From: Kalmusia sp. IMI 367209
Lineage: Eukaryota; Ascomycota; Dothideomycetes; Pleosporales; Didymosphaeriaceae
DNA: 64,000 nt
Reading direction: 5' to 3'
Assembly: GCA_027946365.1 (NCBI GenBank)
Contig: JAPEUQ010000008.1
Coordinates: 1,674,001 to 1,738,000 of the forward strand
How positions within the stretch are numbered: position 1 is the first letter of the stretch; every line of letters starts with the position of its first letter. The notes beneath the pieces were generated by a model that saw only the letters and a program-made list of their open reading frames with translations, was not told the DNA's origin and ran no database searches. Both the position numbers and the translations under genes were made by a program. Positions 44,556 through 58,535 of the stretch are shown one piece after another.

Positions 44556-46319
44556 GCGTTCGTGCAGCATTGGCGGGATACTTTCTGTACACTGTATGAG
44601 CATTTCATTTGTTTGGAACCGATACCACGGCGCATGGGGCGTTGATTGTGCTAGTCTATATTGTTGATGTCGAAATAACTTGTAAACTTCCAATTAGCTT
44701 ACTACGTGTTTAACTCCGTTTTTTTTCGTTGGACTGTGACCGACCTTTCGACAGGCATTGTTTATTCTTGGAATGGGTAATATCCTCTACATGGACTGTT
44801 TCTATCGTCTACTCTCTTTTACTTAATAGCAAAGCTACTAATACGACAGTCTCTGGAAGACCAACTTTGCGCCTTCAATCGCTGTCCACAAGGAGATAAC
44901 GGAATCTAGTCAATTGCAGCCGAGAAGGGTAGCCTCAGCGCTTAAGCTTGTGTACAGGTTGCATATGTATTGCTTTTATTATATTGATTAGAATATATTG
45001 CCTTTAGACTTCAGGGCTACTTAGCCCACGACCCATCTCTGGACTTTAGCCAAGATCTTAAAGCCGTAGCCAGTTGTCTGACGTGTCGTGAAGATAATCT
45101 AAGGCCAGTTGTGTTGACAAGGCTTCTACACACTACGGTATCGCAGAAGTATGAGAAATGTTTAATCCTGAACTAATCTCATCTCGTCCGCTCTCCTTGG
45201 GAATCTTATCCAAGCGCCGCATCTCCCCCTTTCTCGCCTGCTCCATACTATTAAAGGACTATATAAGGCAGTCTAAGTTAGCAGCCAGTCCCCTCTTTCC
45301 CGCATCACTGTAACTCGTATCAACCTCCAGACCCGGGACGGTCAGTTTTTGCACCATGCGAAGGTAGAGCGGAGGAAGTGACCAGATAGAGATTTTTCCA
45401 GATGGGTGAAAGCTATATAGTCTCGATACCAACTCTAGTGCTAGGTATCGTATGTATCATGACCTTCGAGAAATCCAGCCCATAATGCATTCCCGGAATA
45501 TCAGGCATATAGAGCATGTTCAAAACCTTTGCAGATACTGCAGCAGAGCTAAAAACTAAAATATAGGCCCTAGCTTGGCAACTAATCAACTTCCAAAGTG
45601 TCTTAAGATACATGGTATGGTGGAGGTCTGCCAATCGAGACGAAGCAAAGTCTGCTGGATTTGTATCTGACACAATACCCTGACGCTCAAAGACCATGTT
45701 GAGTCGCATCTTTCTGTGGCATCAGATTCTCCATAATGAAATCACGCCGCATGAACTGGATCGGAACGTTCTCGTCCTACTTGTATTGTACAATTCTGAT
45801 GCGATATTTTCACGTGGCAATTTGTCACGAGCATCGTAAAACATCTGCAGGAGATACTGTACAGGGGGAGTCTACTTGCAAACATATGAATCACAGCATC
45901 GCTGACAGTGAAATGCGGAGAGGAGCTCTACTATGATACAATCACGCTATTGGGAAAGTCTGTGTAGATGAGTAATTGTTTTCATCCGCTATGATTTATG
46001 AAACAGGATTGACACCCAAAAGTCCTCAAAATTCGAGTCTGCCCGTTCGCGTGAAGTGAAAAGTCGAATATTAAACGCTGAAACCCATAACTCCTTATTG
46101 GACTGTATGGTCGCTGCACTATGTTCCAGTGGAGCAAATGTAGACTATCTTCTAGGTCAGAATAGGAGCAATATCCATAACAGCTACACCGTCACCCGCA
46201 TACTCTTACGTCCCCGATTCGCTAGCAGGCAGATTGTTGTAAACTGATCTTTGGTTGTCGGTCGACGAATACCCATGATATGTCGAGCGATTGCTCAGAG
46301 CAGTCAGCATATCAAATTT
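44556..46319. other. Gene-poor stretch with possible unidentified relic
   Basis: No intact gene. On the minus strand, 45709-45413 is open (98 codons). Further downstream on that strand, 45394 to 45175 reads protein-like (WSLPPLYLRMVQKLTVPG ... EMRRLDKIPKESGRDE) but with a stop in the middle. Together they might be the remains of one gene, but I do not recognise it. Confidence 0.35.
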
Positions 46320-47445
46320 CTAGTACCACGTCATATACACATACCTGGTCTTACTCATATTTTCACCAATCGTCCTCTGACAGGTGGTATTGCACACGAA
46401 GTCTTTGTCCCTTTGGGAGGTCTCCTTCTCTATCATGCAAGAGAATGGTGTGATATCAGCCGAAGGAATCTGCTGCATTGAGTACACTATCGAACTGACG
46501 GCCTCCGAGCTTGCAATCTCCACAAACTTCTCTGGAAAGAGACCAAAAAAGCGAAGATGCTCCTTGATCACCTCCACTGGGTACTATTCATGGTCCGGGA
46601 CTATGCCTTCAGGGTGAAAGATCGCCAGGTTCCCGCCGTTGATCAAGCTGATGAGCTACAATCATATAGCGTCAGCCACAAAGTTGACAGCATGATGACA
46701 AACTCATAGCTAAGAGATTACCCATACGTACCACTGCACCAAATGACCATATGTCGCTTGCCGTATTCCATGACATTTCCATGATCGCCTTAGGGCTAGA
46801 CCACACCGATGTTCCAGCATATTTTCGAGAAGAGGCCTAATAAGAATCAATGCGGCAGCATCCGCCTAGATCCCCAAGTTGTATGTCTGAGAATCGGACG
46901 TCATCACCTTGCTGGTTAACGAAGACATTATTCAGTTTGATATCTGCACTACTATCGATCCTCACAAGCAGAGATAAGCGAGAAAGTATACCTGTGTGCA
47001 CATAGCCATTTTCATGAAGGATCCGCAGGGCTTTTAAGATGCCCTAGGAGACATGCTTAAGCTCTTTCCGGTTCAAGGGTGTCCGGTTCGCAACTGCTGC
47101 CTGCCATAGATCGCAGTCAAGATATTTCAAGACAATAGGCGCAGATTCAGTGGGCTCCTCATTCTCATCAGTTAAGGGTCGAGAATATTGCGTGCGATGT
47201 TGGAATCTCTCAAGAACGTCTCGTTCCTTCGAACCCTAGGATGCCCTAGGACACTTCTGATCACAACATTCTCCTGCAGCTGAGTCCTATCCATGATTAA
47301 GCTTTCGATAATACAATACTCGCTCAGATTGAAAATCGCTCCGCGAATCAAACCGTCTTTTGTATCTCTTTTGTAATTGTATACTTCTTGAGGCGGGCCC
47401 TTCAGCACTTGCCGGATCCGGAGTAGGAGCGCCGTGAACAGGTTC
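46320..47445 (-). pseudogene. Serine/threonine protein kinase pseudogene
   Basis: Remains of a kinase, read right to left. It contains QVLKGPPQEVYN ... ENVVIRSV, then PIVLKYLDCDLW, GILKALRILHENGYVHT and, after an intron-like break (GTATAC...GTGCAG), DIKLNNVFVNQQGDDVRFSD, then VWSSPKAIMEMSWNTASDIWSFGAV, LISLINGGNLAIF and HLRFFGLFPEKFVEIA. The catalytic-loop HxDxKxxNN pattern (HTDIKLNNV) remains, but the DFG place is GDLGG. Breaks: in-frame TAG codons at 47044-47046, 46837-46839 and 46584-46586, and a frameshift near 47218-47224 between RRNE and VLERFQ. Several independent lesions make sequencing error unlikely. It resembles a fungal kinase-like family I recall from Dothideomycetes. Confidence 0.8.
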
Positions 47446-49280
47446 TACTTTGGTGCGTGCAGGTACGGAAGAATAGAAGATCGTGAGTTTAGTATAGAAA
47501 GCAAATTGTAGACTGAGTAAGGTCTGACAGAAGTTAGAGGTTGGAAGCGCTATAAGCTTGCGCCGTATCACATTGTCGTTATCTCCATTCACTCCAAACC
47601 CCGAGCTCCGTTTGGTGGTGAAGCCACATAAGCACATCAAACACTATATATAGTAATGTATAATCTGTTGAAGGCAACAATTCACGCAAGTATGGACCAC
47701 GTGTTGATCCTGTCGGTGGTGAATGGCCTAAGGGACGTAATGTAGCGGGTGTTGTACATCATAGTGTGTCTTGTTGAGTCTTCCCGTTCTCAACTTTTCT
47801 ATGTTGAGAAAATAATCTTATATGTAATAGCTTATCAGAAGTAGCATTTGTTCACCAATCAGCCTTCCTCATATTGCTCTGATTGATGACCGTTGACACA
47901 CCAAACTTGTTGCTCAGTGACCCACGGAAACCTTGTATTCGCTTCGAAAGCTGAAACGGGACCTGGCAGTGCGTAGGAAGTCGGTTTGTCGCATCTGAAC
48001 AAATGACTAGGGGCACGCAGCAATATTAGAGCCATAGTGATCTTCGATGCGATCATGCAAAGTATTCCCAACAAGTGATCCCGGTTTTTTTGGTCATGCG
48101 GCGAACGGACAGTATTCATCCTTCATTCATAATAATCTACAAACGATACTCAGAGTACGTATGGGTGTTTCTTACAGCGTACCTGTCCAGCATAAACTTG
48201 TTCCTCGTGTTCCTGTGAGTACATTTCAAAGCGGTACTATATCCAGAGATCATCATTCTCAATATCCAGCTATCGTCCTTCTCAATATGGCTGGTTCAAA
48301 TAAGATAATTCAATCGAAAATATTCGATCCCTTCGTCAAAGACGGAGCCAAGATCCAGATCGGTGCTACTATAGAGACCGGCCACTGGAAGCGTGCTTCA
48401 GGAATGGCTGGGAATGCGCCAACGATCTCAAGAAGGCTTCTCGTGACATATCCTAACAAGCAGATCTCAAAGGATACTTTCTGCATTATCGGCAGGTTTG
48501 AAATTTAGATCTTCAACATGTCAATTAACGCCAACAATGCTGCTCAGGGAGAACGACCACAAGAAGTCCCCCGAGGAGCATGGGTGGACTACTGCAGTGT
48601 GTTTCCGCTCGATGGGGCCAGGAGTATCCATTCATTTCGAAGCCCCGACACATGAGCCAGGTCGTTCTACGGAGAAGAACACGGGTGACTCTAAGGAGAA
48701 GAAGTGAAGTATAGCAGTCTCACTGGCTGGGTTGTAGCGAGTACGATTTCCATGTACGGAGAAATGATTCTATACCCCTAAATCTTCTATTTTTATCTGT
48801 GATTTCTGTGGTGGCATTGACACCTAGTGTATATCCTACAACTGCAGGTGTGAGGATGCATTGTTCGCGGAGTCATCTGATACCTAATATATCCGAAGCC
48901 AGCGTCTGAGTTCACGACAGGTATCCGTATTAGCTTGCACAAGTCTACATCATGCCACGCTGTGTGCTTGAGTCGATAATACGCACCTTACCGGTTAGGT
49001 TAGATTCGATTGAGACGCAATTCGCAGGAAGCGGTCGGCAAACGCGGTATTCACGTTCGATATTGGGACCATCTGACGCTAGAACCAGGACTTATTATGG
49101 AAGCTGTCTTTCCTCAGCATATATCCGCAAGCTAGCCAAATCGTAAAATACCAGACGTGAAGGATTATGCTAGCTAATGTACACCCTATGCCCGTAGGTT
49201 CAATCCGACCCAATCTTGGTCGTACATATGTAAGACATCGTATCGAACATCCGTATCATACAACCGAACATAATATACTC
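47446..49280. other. Gene-poor stretch, no gene recognised
   Basis: The longest frame is plus-strand 48047-48508 (153 codons), with a protein-like part (FDPFVKDGAKIQIGATIETG); a short frame from the ATG near 48519 (MSINANNAAQGERPQEVPRG) follows. Neither matches a family I know, and no splice pattern ties them together convincingly. The stretch next to 49281 is presumably the haem lyase 3' region. Confidence 0.35.
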
Positions 49281-50098
49281 TTACAACCCAACAAATCGAA
49301 AAGCCCGCATCTTGACGCCCTCCCAACTATTCAACTTCGGTCTCACATCTAGGAAAAAGTTCAAATCTTTCCCCGTCTTCCCCTCCTCCTTCCCAGCATA
49401 GAAGTCAATCACGTACTCAACTTTCGTGCCGCACCGGTCAACGACCCAATCATGTCTGTCGAAAGGAGGCTTATATCCAAGCAGCGTGTTAAACCGCGCG
49501 CGGGGCGTAAGAGAAGATGAGAGACCGGAGAATGATTCTAAACGTGGGCCCCCACACCTACTCATCATTAGTTCCGGCTAGGGTCAGCGTTTGGGGATCT
49601 GACGACGTACGCTTCGCTTCCCCTCCCCTTTTCCCACTGCTTGATCTCCATCCATGCCCGCTCGTTGACTGCGTTATGGATTGGGACAATGGTGCGCATA
49701 TCCGTTTCCTCGGGACTGTACGCCTTCCGTTTCATCGCATCAAAGAACATTTGCTCACTGGGGTATATCCAGTTGCCCGTCTTTTTGTCTGCGCCCGTGT
49801 CCTTCTCGCTGTTTGCTGGCTTGCCGGCTGGTGCGGCTTCTGAAGGTATAGCGCGTGGTATCGTGGATATCTCGCGCTCTGTACCGAGTTTGCGTATTGA
49901 GTCAAGGACATTTGGGTTAGGGGTGAGAGACGCTTGATCCATGGAGGAGGAGTCGCAGCCGGGGGTTTGGACAGGAGCGTGTGGTGGTGTAGGCGGTTGA
50001 GAGGGGTTCGATGCTTTGGCTTGTTTGAGCCATGCTTCGCGGGTCTTATGGTCAACGGGGCAGGCAGCTGCTGCATCGGAATCGTTTCTTGAGGCCAT
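49281..50098 (-). CDS. CYC3: Cytochrome c haem lyase (holocytochrome c synthase)
   Basis: Attaches haem to apocytochrome c in the mitochondrial intermembrane space. Exons 50098-49611 and 49557-49281 give 254 residues. A Cys-Pro haem-regulatory-type motif (ACPVDH) is near residue 13. The N-terminal 110 residues are Pro/Ser-rich and disordered. The conserved core begins NWIYPSEQMFFDAMKRK, then IVPIHNAVNERAWMEIKQWE. After the junction come CGGPRLESFSG, LGYKPPFDRHDWVVDRCG and YVIDFYAG. The donor is phase 2 (GC/GTACGT) and the acceptor TAG/GTGTGG. This is the cytochrome c type; a cytochrome c1 lyase (CYT2) is the alternative. Divergent from MVD1. Confidence 0.94.
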
Positions 50099-50472
50099 TG
50101 TGAAGGTATGCAAACGATCGCGATAAGACGATGGCATGCGATGATGTCTTCCAAAAGTTGAGCTTGGGCCACGGAGGTCGGAAGTCTGCTAGGATGTGAT
50201 TGGCTGCGTGGGCGACAACGCAAAGTTCACCGCTTTGGTGGGGTATTTCTAGATTCCTTGTGCATTCGGAAATTACCCTTTCTATCGACTCGTACAGACT
50301 CTTTTTCCGTGTCCAGGCCACGGAGAAGCTGGTGGGTCTCGGCTCGAAGTCCTTTGATACGTTCATCCTCCCCTAACATCCCACCTAGACCTTGCACTCA
50401 CAAAAATCCACTGGACCCCACCAAACACCTCTCTTTCCTCCATCCTCTCCGGAACTTCAACAAATTGCCAAC
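50099..50472. promoter_or_regulatory. Shared CYC3/MVD1 promoter
   Basis: A 374-base gap between divergent start codons. The MVD1 side is pyrimidine-rich (cctctctttcctccatcctc). No specific site recognised. Confidence 0.4.
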
Positions 50473-51663
50473 ATGTCGGAGCTCTACCGCGCCAGCACAA
50501 CCGCACCAGTCAACATTGCTGTCATCAAATACTGGGGAAAGCGCGATCCGAAACTCAACCTTCCCACCAACTCCTCCCTCTCTGTTACCCTTTCGCAAGC
50601 GGACCTGCGAACCCATACCACCGCCTCTTGCTCGCCTACCTACAAGCAAGAAGACACGCTCCTCCTCAATGGCAGTCCTCAGGACGTCTCAGGCGCCAGG
50701 ACGCAAGCTTGCTTCAGAGAGCTTCGCGCCCTCCGTGCGCAGCTCGAAGAGTCGGACTCAGCATTGCCCAAACTTTCTCAGATGCCGCTGAAGATCGTGA
50801 GCGAGAACAATTTCCCCACCGCCGCAGGCCTAGCCAGCTCTGCCGCCGGCTTCGCCGCCCTCGTCCGCGCCATCGCCAACCTCTACGAGCTCCCCTCCTC
50901 CCCCACCGACCTCTCACGCATCGCCCGCCAAGGTTCCGGCTCTGCCTGCAGGAGTCTCTTCGGCGGCTACGTCGGCTGGGAACAAGGCTCTGCCACGGAC
51001 GGCAGCGACAGCGTCGCCTTCCAAGTTGCGCCCGCATCCCACTGGCCCACAATGCGCGCTGTGATCCTTGTAGTCAGCGCCGCAAAGAAAGGTGTCTCCT
51101 CCACAACAGGCATGCAAACTACCGTCGCTACCTCCTCCCTATTTGCAGCCCGCGCGAGCGAGACGGTGCCGAGGCGGATGGCGGAGATGCAGAAAGCTAT
51201 TCAGGAGAAGGACTTCGAGAGCTTTGGTAAGGTGACCATGATGGATAGCAACAGCTTCCATGCCACGTGCTTGGATACGTATCCTCCAATTTTTTACCTA
51301 AATGATGTGTCAAGGGCGGCTATCAAGGTTGTTGAGAGCATCAATGCCGCAGCAGGAAGGATCATTGCGGCGTACACGTTTGATGCGGGGCCGAATGCTG
51401 TGGTGTACTACCTTGAGGAGAACGAGAAGGAGGTGGCTGGGTTATTCAAGGCCGTGCTTGGTGACAAGGACGGCTGGAAGGGTGAGAGGGGTAACAAGGT
51501 GGAATTTGACAATGCATCTCTTGAGAAGATTAAAGGGGATGCTGGTGTGGCTGTAGATCTGCTCAAGGACGGTGTCAGCAGGGTGATATTGACTAGTGTG
51601 GGTGAGGGTCCTGTGAAGACGGAGAAGACCTTGATCAACGAAAAGGGCGAACCTGTTTCGTAA
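50473..51663 (+). CDS. MVD1: Diphosphomevalonate decarboxylase
   Basis: Converts mevalonate diphosphate to isopentenyl diphosphate with ATP, feeding ergosterol, dolichol and ubiquinone synthesis. It is a single exon of 396 residues from the ATG at 50473; frame upstream of it is open but not conserved. GHMP-kinase-fold motifs are NIAVIKYWGKRD at residues 14-25, the phosphate-binding loop NFPTAAGLASSAAGFAAL (113-130), ARQGSGSACRSLFGGYVGW (151-169) and the catalytic Asp D304 in YTFDAGPNAV. All key residues are present and the length is normal. Its product pathway also supplies COQ2 and ALG10 in this window, but they are not clustered. Confidence 0.97.
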   Translation: MSELYRASTTAPVNIAVIKYWGKRDPKLNLPTNSSLSVTLSQADLRTHTTASCSPTYKQEDTLLLNGSPQDVSGARTQACFRELRALRAQLEESDSALPKLSQMPLKIVSENNFPTAAGLASSAAGFAALVRAIANLYELPSSPTDLSRIARQGSGSACRSLFGGYVGWEQGSATDGSDSVAFQVAPASHWPTMRAVILVVSAAKKGVSSTTGMQTTVATSSLFAARASETVPRRMAEMQKAIQEKDFESFGKVTMMDSNSFHATCLDTYPPIFYLNDVSRAAIKVVESINAAAGRIIAAYTFDAGPNAVVYYLEENEKEVAGLFKAVLGDKDGWKGERGNKVEFDNASLEKIKGDAGVAVDLLKDGVSRVILTSVGEGPVKTEKTLINEKGEPVS

Positions 51664-52113
51664 CCCAAGCAGCATAATGTTTAGGTTGCAGTAGTAGATG
51701 GCGGATGAAAAGATACCCCGGCACCTAAGAGTTCATTGTGCAAGTGCTTGTTTCCTTGACGTTGCGAGATTTATAAAATCAACAAGTCCAAGTACTGAAG
51801 TCAGTGAGGCACACCACGGCGTCATATAAGCCGGACATGTAACCTTTATAAGTAAGTAGGAGCTGCCCGGGACACCCCCTGCCTGATGCGTAACCAAGTG
51901 TATGTTTGAAGGTAGTGAATAAAATGTTTTAGCTAGTCTCACAGTGGCGAGCATAACCATACCAAGGATCAACATCGAACTGTCATAAGATGCACCTAAA
52001 ACCTCAGTCACCGTGACTCTAAGTTATCATTGATCGCCCCCCTAACAACTTCGCCTCGCGGGTCAGTAACAGCATGTCTATCTTCTCCATCCAGCATCCA
52101 CTTCTATTACTCC
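51664..52113. other. Intergenic between convergent genes
   Basis: MVD1 and SEC23 3' regions; no gene recognised. Confidence 0.5.
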
Positions 52114-54680
<2,567 letters not shown>

Positions 54681-55943
54681 GATGTGTGCGGTCGCGAGCG
54701 TCTATGGAGTGCGTGTGGGCTGTGGTGGGACCAAGCGGCGCCCACAGTTCGAATTCGCGGGGCAGGCGTGGAGGTGCAAGGAGGGCGTAGGGCGCGAGTT
54801 GAGGAGAAGTAAATAAATACGGAGGTTACAGCCTAGAGTTCGGACAGGCTGCAGCAAGTGCGGAAAGTTGCAACGTGCCCCAAAAGCCAGAGCGCCGTCG
54901 AGTGGATTCGGTGACCAGAGCCCATGCGGCCAGATTGAGGTTCGGCAAGCTCCAGGCCCTCATCAGGGCTAGCTGCTGGTCCAAGCTCCGACGACGTCCA
55001 AAACCGCGAATTTTCTCTGCCGCTTCTTCTCTTCTTCAGACAGAACGCCAGCTTACAAACACTACTTACGGCAGCCTCGACTCTCAATTACGAGGCTGTT
55101 TTCGCGCTGAGCGTAGAGAAGATTAGGCCCATGGCTGGGCGCCCGGTCTGGAGATCCCTTTTTGGGCTCCTGTGAAATTCTGGGAATCAGCAGAGGTTAC
55201 ATAAACATTTCACCACGTGAAACTTTCTTTTGATAATGCAACACACGCTTCCGATGCTCAGAGGCGTCGATGAAGAGGCGTTGACGGACGTTGTAGAAGT
55301 CTACGATGGTCGCTTCGCAACTTGTGTTAGAGCCGTCATTATTTCTGATCTTCGTACCCTAGTGCAGTAGACATTTGTTTCATCTATTTACGTTTCTCCC
55401 TGTCATGTATCGGGCTATCATAGATCTCCTTGGTGTTCAATGCATCTTTCATCTGAGCGTGCGCACGCGACATTACCTGCGCTTTACCTTCACACTCAAC
55501 ACCCACAAGACGTTTTCCCTCTCCCCATCATGCTTAGTAGCCCACAGCTGTCCACCCGGACTCTTCTGCGCACCACTCGGACATCGTACCTTTTCGCTAT
55601 TTCCACTCCTCGGAGTGATGCATTCTAGCAAGGCAGTTACTATGAAGGTCGGTTCCACGCCCAGGCAAATTATACCATACGCACACAGATCTCATTATCA
55701 TGCACGCTAATATATACAAAGTATCATCATGTATGCAGTGGTAGTCGTACGTTTGCTCCCTCATTTCATATCAATTATCCATTTCTTTACTATTTTGGTG
55801 AATCGTTGCTACAGTCAACACTTCGGTATATGATGCTGATCGATATCCAATGTAGGTAATGACGTCACGGCTACCATGCGCCCTATTCACAGCATCACAC
55901 ATGTACCCTCGCCTCGTCCCTAATTTCTACATAACTCTTGACA
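54681..55943. other. Intergenic, no gene seen
   Basis: SEC23 promoter and unassigned sequence. Short frames exist on both strands but none looks like a protein. Confidence 0.5.
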
Positions 55944-56486
55944 ATGCATTCCTCAAGATCCCCCGCCAGCAACCTTCCTATCGCCCCATCGCCTTCGCAA
56001 CCCGGTTCCATAATCCGCAAAGCCTTCCTCCTCGAAGCCCTCGCCAACCTCTTTACTATCCCCCTCATCACCAATACATATTTTATACTCTCCCTCCTTC
56101 TCATACATCCCTCCAACATCAACACCGCCTCTATACTATTCGCGCGCCTTTTCGGCTGCATCGTCGTCGGTGGGCTCACCACCGCCTTACTAACCGGCAC
56201 GTCGAATACTAGGAATGGTATTGAGAGTCGCAGGCCGACGTATTTAATGTTGGAGCTTGGGGAGGCGCTATTGATTCCGATTTTGGTGGTTGAAGCGGCG
56301 AAGGTGGGAGGGAGGGATGCAGCAATTAGCGTAACAGTGGCGGTGGTTGGTATTATGGTGCTGGTGGTGCCGTTGTGTTGGAGGGGCTATGTACTTTTTG
56401 TGAGGCCAGATTTACTGGGGAGGTATAAAGAGATTGGAAATGGAGGTGTCGGCGCTGGTAGCGCGAGCGGAACAAAATGCGAGTAG
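55944..56486 (+). CDS. Small four-helix membrane protein, unrecognised
   Basis: I do not recognise a family. It is a single exon of 180 residues from the ATG at 55944. After a Ser/Pro-rich N-terminus there are four hydrophobic segments at about residues 28-52 (FLLEALANLFTIPLI...), 66-85 (LFGCIVVGGLTTALL), 103-120 (LELGEALLIPILVVEAA) and 129-150 (VTVAVVGIMVLVVPLCW). The tail is short and Gly-rich. Topology suggests an integral membrane protein; the membrane and role are unknown. Base use is similar to neighbouring genes, which supports a real gene. Confidence 0.7.
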   Translation: MHSSRSPASNLPIAPSPSQPGSIIRKAFLLEALANLFTIPLITNTYFILSLLLIHPSNINTASILFARLFGCIVVGGLTTALLTGTSNTRNGIESRRPTYLMLELGEALLIPILVVEAAKVGGRDAAISVTVAVVGIMVLVVPLCWRGYVLFVRPDLLGRYKEIGNGGVGAGSASGTKCE

Positions 56487-57695
56487 TAAGTGTGCATTAG
56501 TTAGGGATGGATGCTGATATTAGGTTGTAGATGGGGCAACACCAATCGCTTGCTCCGTGAAATACTCGAGCATTTAATCTACCACAGATAACTTCTACTC
56601 GCACTCTCGTGAATTTATTTTTTCTTCCCAGAGATCGAGTTTATGAACATTGGAGGGAGTTCACTGTAGCTGCCGTCCTTGAGGCCAAAGCTGTGCTTGG
56701 TCATCAGTAAGTCAGTACCTTTTTAGCTGATGCAAAGCGGTTGTTGAATGCTTAAGGGCATCTATAAGCAGACCACACTCTACGTGAAAGTAGGACCCGA
56801 TAATCATGAAACAATGCCATATGTCTCCTGGATATAGTGATGTACTACACCAATTGGCTCCGTGGCACATTCTTTTCTTAGGTCAAGCGTTTAATAACTG
56901 CAGTCGTACATATCGTACGCCGTGGGGCAATTGATTTTACGAGGAATCTCCAAATGATCGACAAATGTACTGTGGGGAAGTCTGTTGATTATATCTTGTA
57001 GGCGTCGGTGAATCTGTGGCAGAAGATATTTAGAGCCACAATGTTCATCCACGACTTGCTCGCGAAGGCATTCATTTTCGTCCACCAACACTTGTCCCCG
57101 GATCTCAGTCCACCTCTACTCGCACTTGTCGTCGGATTGTTTCAAAGACGATACACCTGATCATGCGGCTACAGTTCTAGCTTCCGACCATCTCTTGAAG
57201 TATTTTCCTTTCCTTGAAAATTCTCGTAGGTCCGTCCTACATTAACTGATGAGTATGTGACGGTGATACAAAATCCAGTCACGCCACTTTACATGTTAAT
57301 ATAGAGTAATTTTAGTAGTACTTTGAATCTTAATTCCTATGCTATGCTCACGTCCTCCGCGGTAAATTGAGATTTGTTTCTGGCTGAGCGATCCAGCCCA
57401 TAGGTTTACCCACGTTTAATGGACTTTGGATGTGTACGCGGTATGCGGCCGGGAATTCCTGAACACCTGCGTTAGAAAAACCGCTTTCGGAAGCACGTTC
57501 CTTCTAAGTAAACCGGGTGCACATGGATCGGAAATAAACAATCAGTCGTTGTAGTGTGGTGCTCTTTCCATGTTCGAGCGTCTTGACCTGCTGCTGTCTT
57601 GACCTGCTCCTGTCGTGCTCCGAAGTTTCATCACACCTCCACACAAAACATACAATCCGTGCAACCAATTTTCTTCGGCAGCATATTCTTACACG
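56487..57695. other. Intergenic with possible relic
   Basis: Minus-strand 57091-56891 reads like the end of a protein (VDENECLREQVVDEHCGSKY ... LQDIINRLPHSTFVDHLEIP) and stops at 56891, but the sequence upstream on that strand has stops and no exon could be joined. It may be a relic. No other gene seen. Confidence 0.4.
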
Positions 57696-58535
57696 ATGGC
57701 GGGCAACAAGGAGGGGATTGGCGCGACAGAGCCCGAGGGTGATCAAGGACTCCTGCCGGTTGCCGTCGAGAACAAAAGGCTTCAGCCGCATCCTCAGTAA
57801 GTCCTGCATTACCCAACACCGACAGAATTGATGTCTAATATCCACAGTGAAATATTTGCCGAACCCACTATTATCGTCAAAGTTGGACTTGAGGCTGAAG
57901 GCAAAGAGAAAGTTTTTCACGTTCACAAGGCGCTGTTGACGCATTACTCTGACTTCTTTCGAGGCGCAGTCGGGTCTGGCACTTTTAAGGAAGGTGCGGC
58001 AGGCGAAGTCGATCTGAAAGATGTAGGATACGGGACCTTTGCAGTCTTCTTAGAGTGGCTATACAAACAAAGCCTACCTTCGGTTGAGGAGTGGCTGGAC
58101 ATTTACGGGGCCCAGGAGATAGACTGCATGCTCCTTGCTGGTTTATATGTCTTCGCCGATCGATACAACATCCCGGATCTCAAAACCCGCGCGTTGGCCA
58201 TTGCATTTGAGTATTATGCACAGGACAATCCCCCCTCATACGATGCCGTTACATACGCGTTTCATAACCTCCCAACGTCAAGTCCATATCTGCGGCTTCT
58301 CGTAGATGCGCATTGTGTCCACTGGGACCCCGAGGTCGACGATTCCGGGGACGAAGAGGACTTTGAGAGCTTGCCTCATGTCTTTTTAAAGATGGTCGTA
58401 ACCAAATATTCCCGGATTTCCAGGAACTCGAGGTCTAAGATAGCTTTGGGCAAGTGTGATTACTTGGAAGAACCTGCGACAGGAGTTGAAGATGGCGGAT
58501 CGCCTCGAAAGAAAAAAATTAAGACTTTCCACTAG
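57696..58535 (+). CDS. BTB/POZ-domain protein
   Basis: Contains one BTB/POZ protein-interaction domain, often a substrate adaptor for Cullin-3 ligases. Exons 57696-57796 and 57848-58535 give 262 residues. The domain starts just after the phase-2 intron: PTIIVKVGLEAEGKEKVFHV then HKALLTHYSDFFRGAV, GTFKEG, VFLEWLYKQSLPS and AGLYVFADRYNIPDLKTRA. The C-terminus has an acidic part (DDSGDEEDFESL) and ends in a basic cluster SPRKKKIKTFH that could be a nuclear signal. No kelch, MATH or zinc-finger partner domain is seen; this short type is very common in filamentous fungi. The function cannot be given. Confidence 0.9.

Noticed and set aside
46320..47445. An intact multi-exon kinase gene
   Set aside because: Three in-frame TAG codons lie inside conserved blocks, not in intron-like sequence, and a frameshift interrupts the N-terminal lobe.
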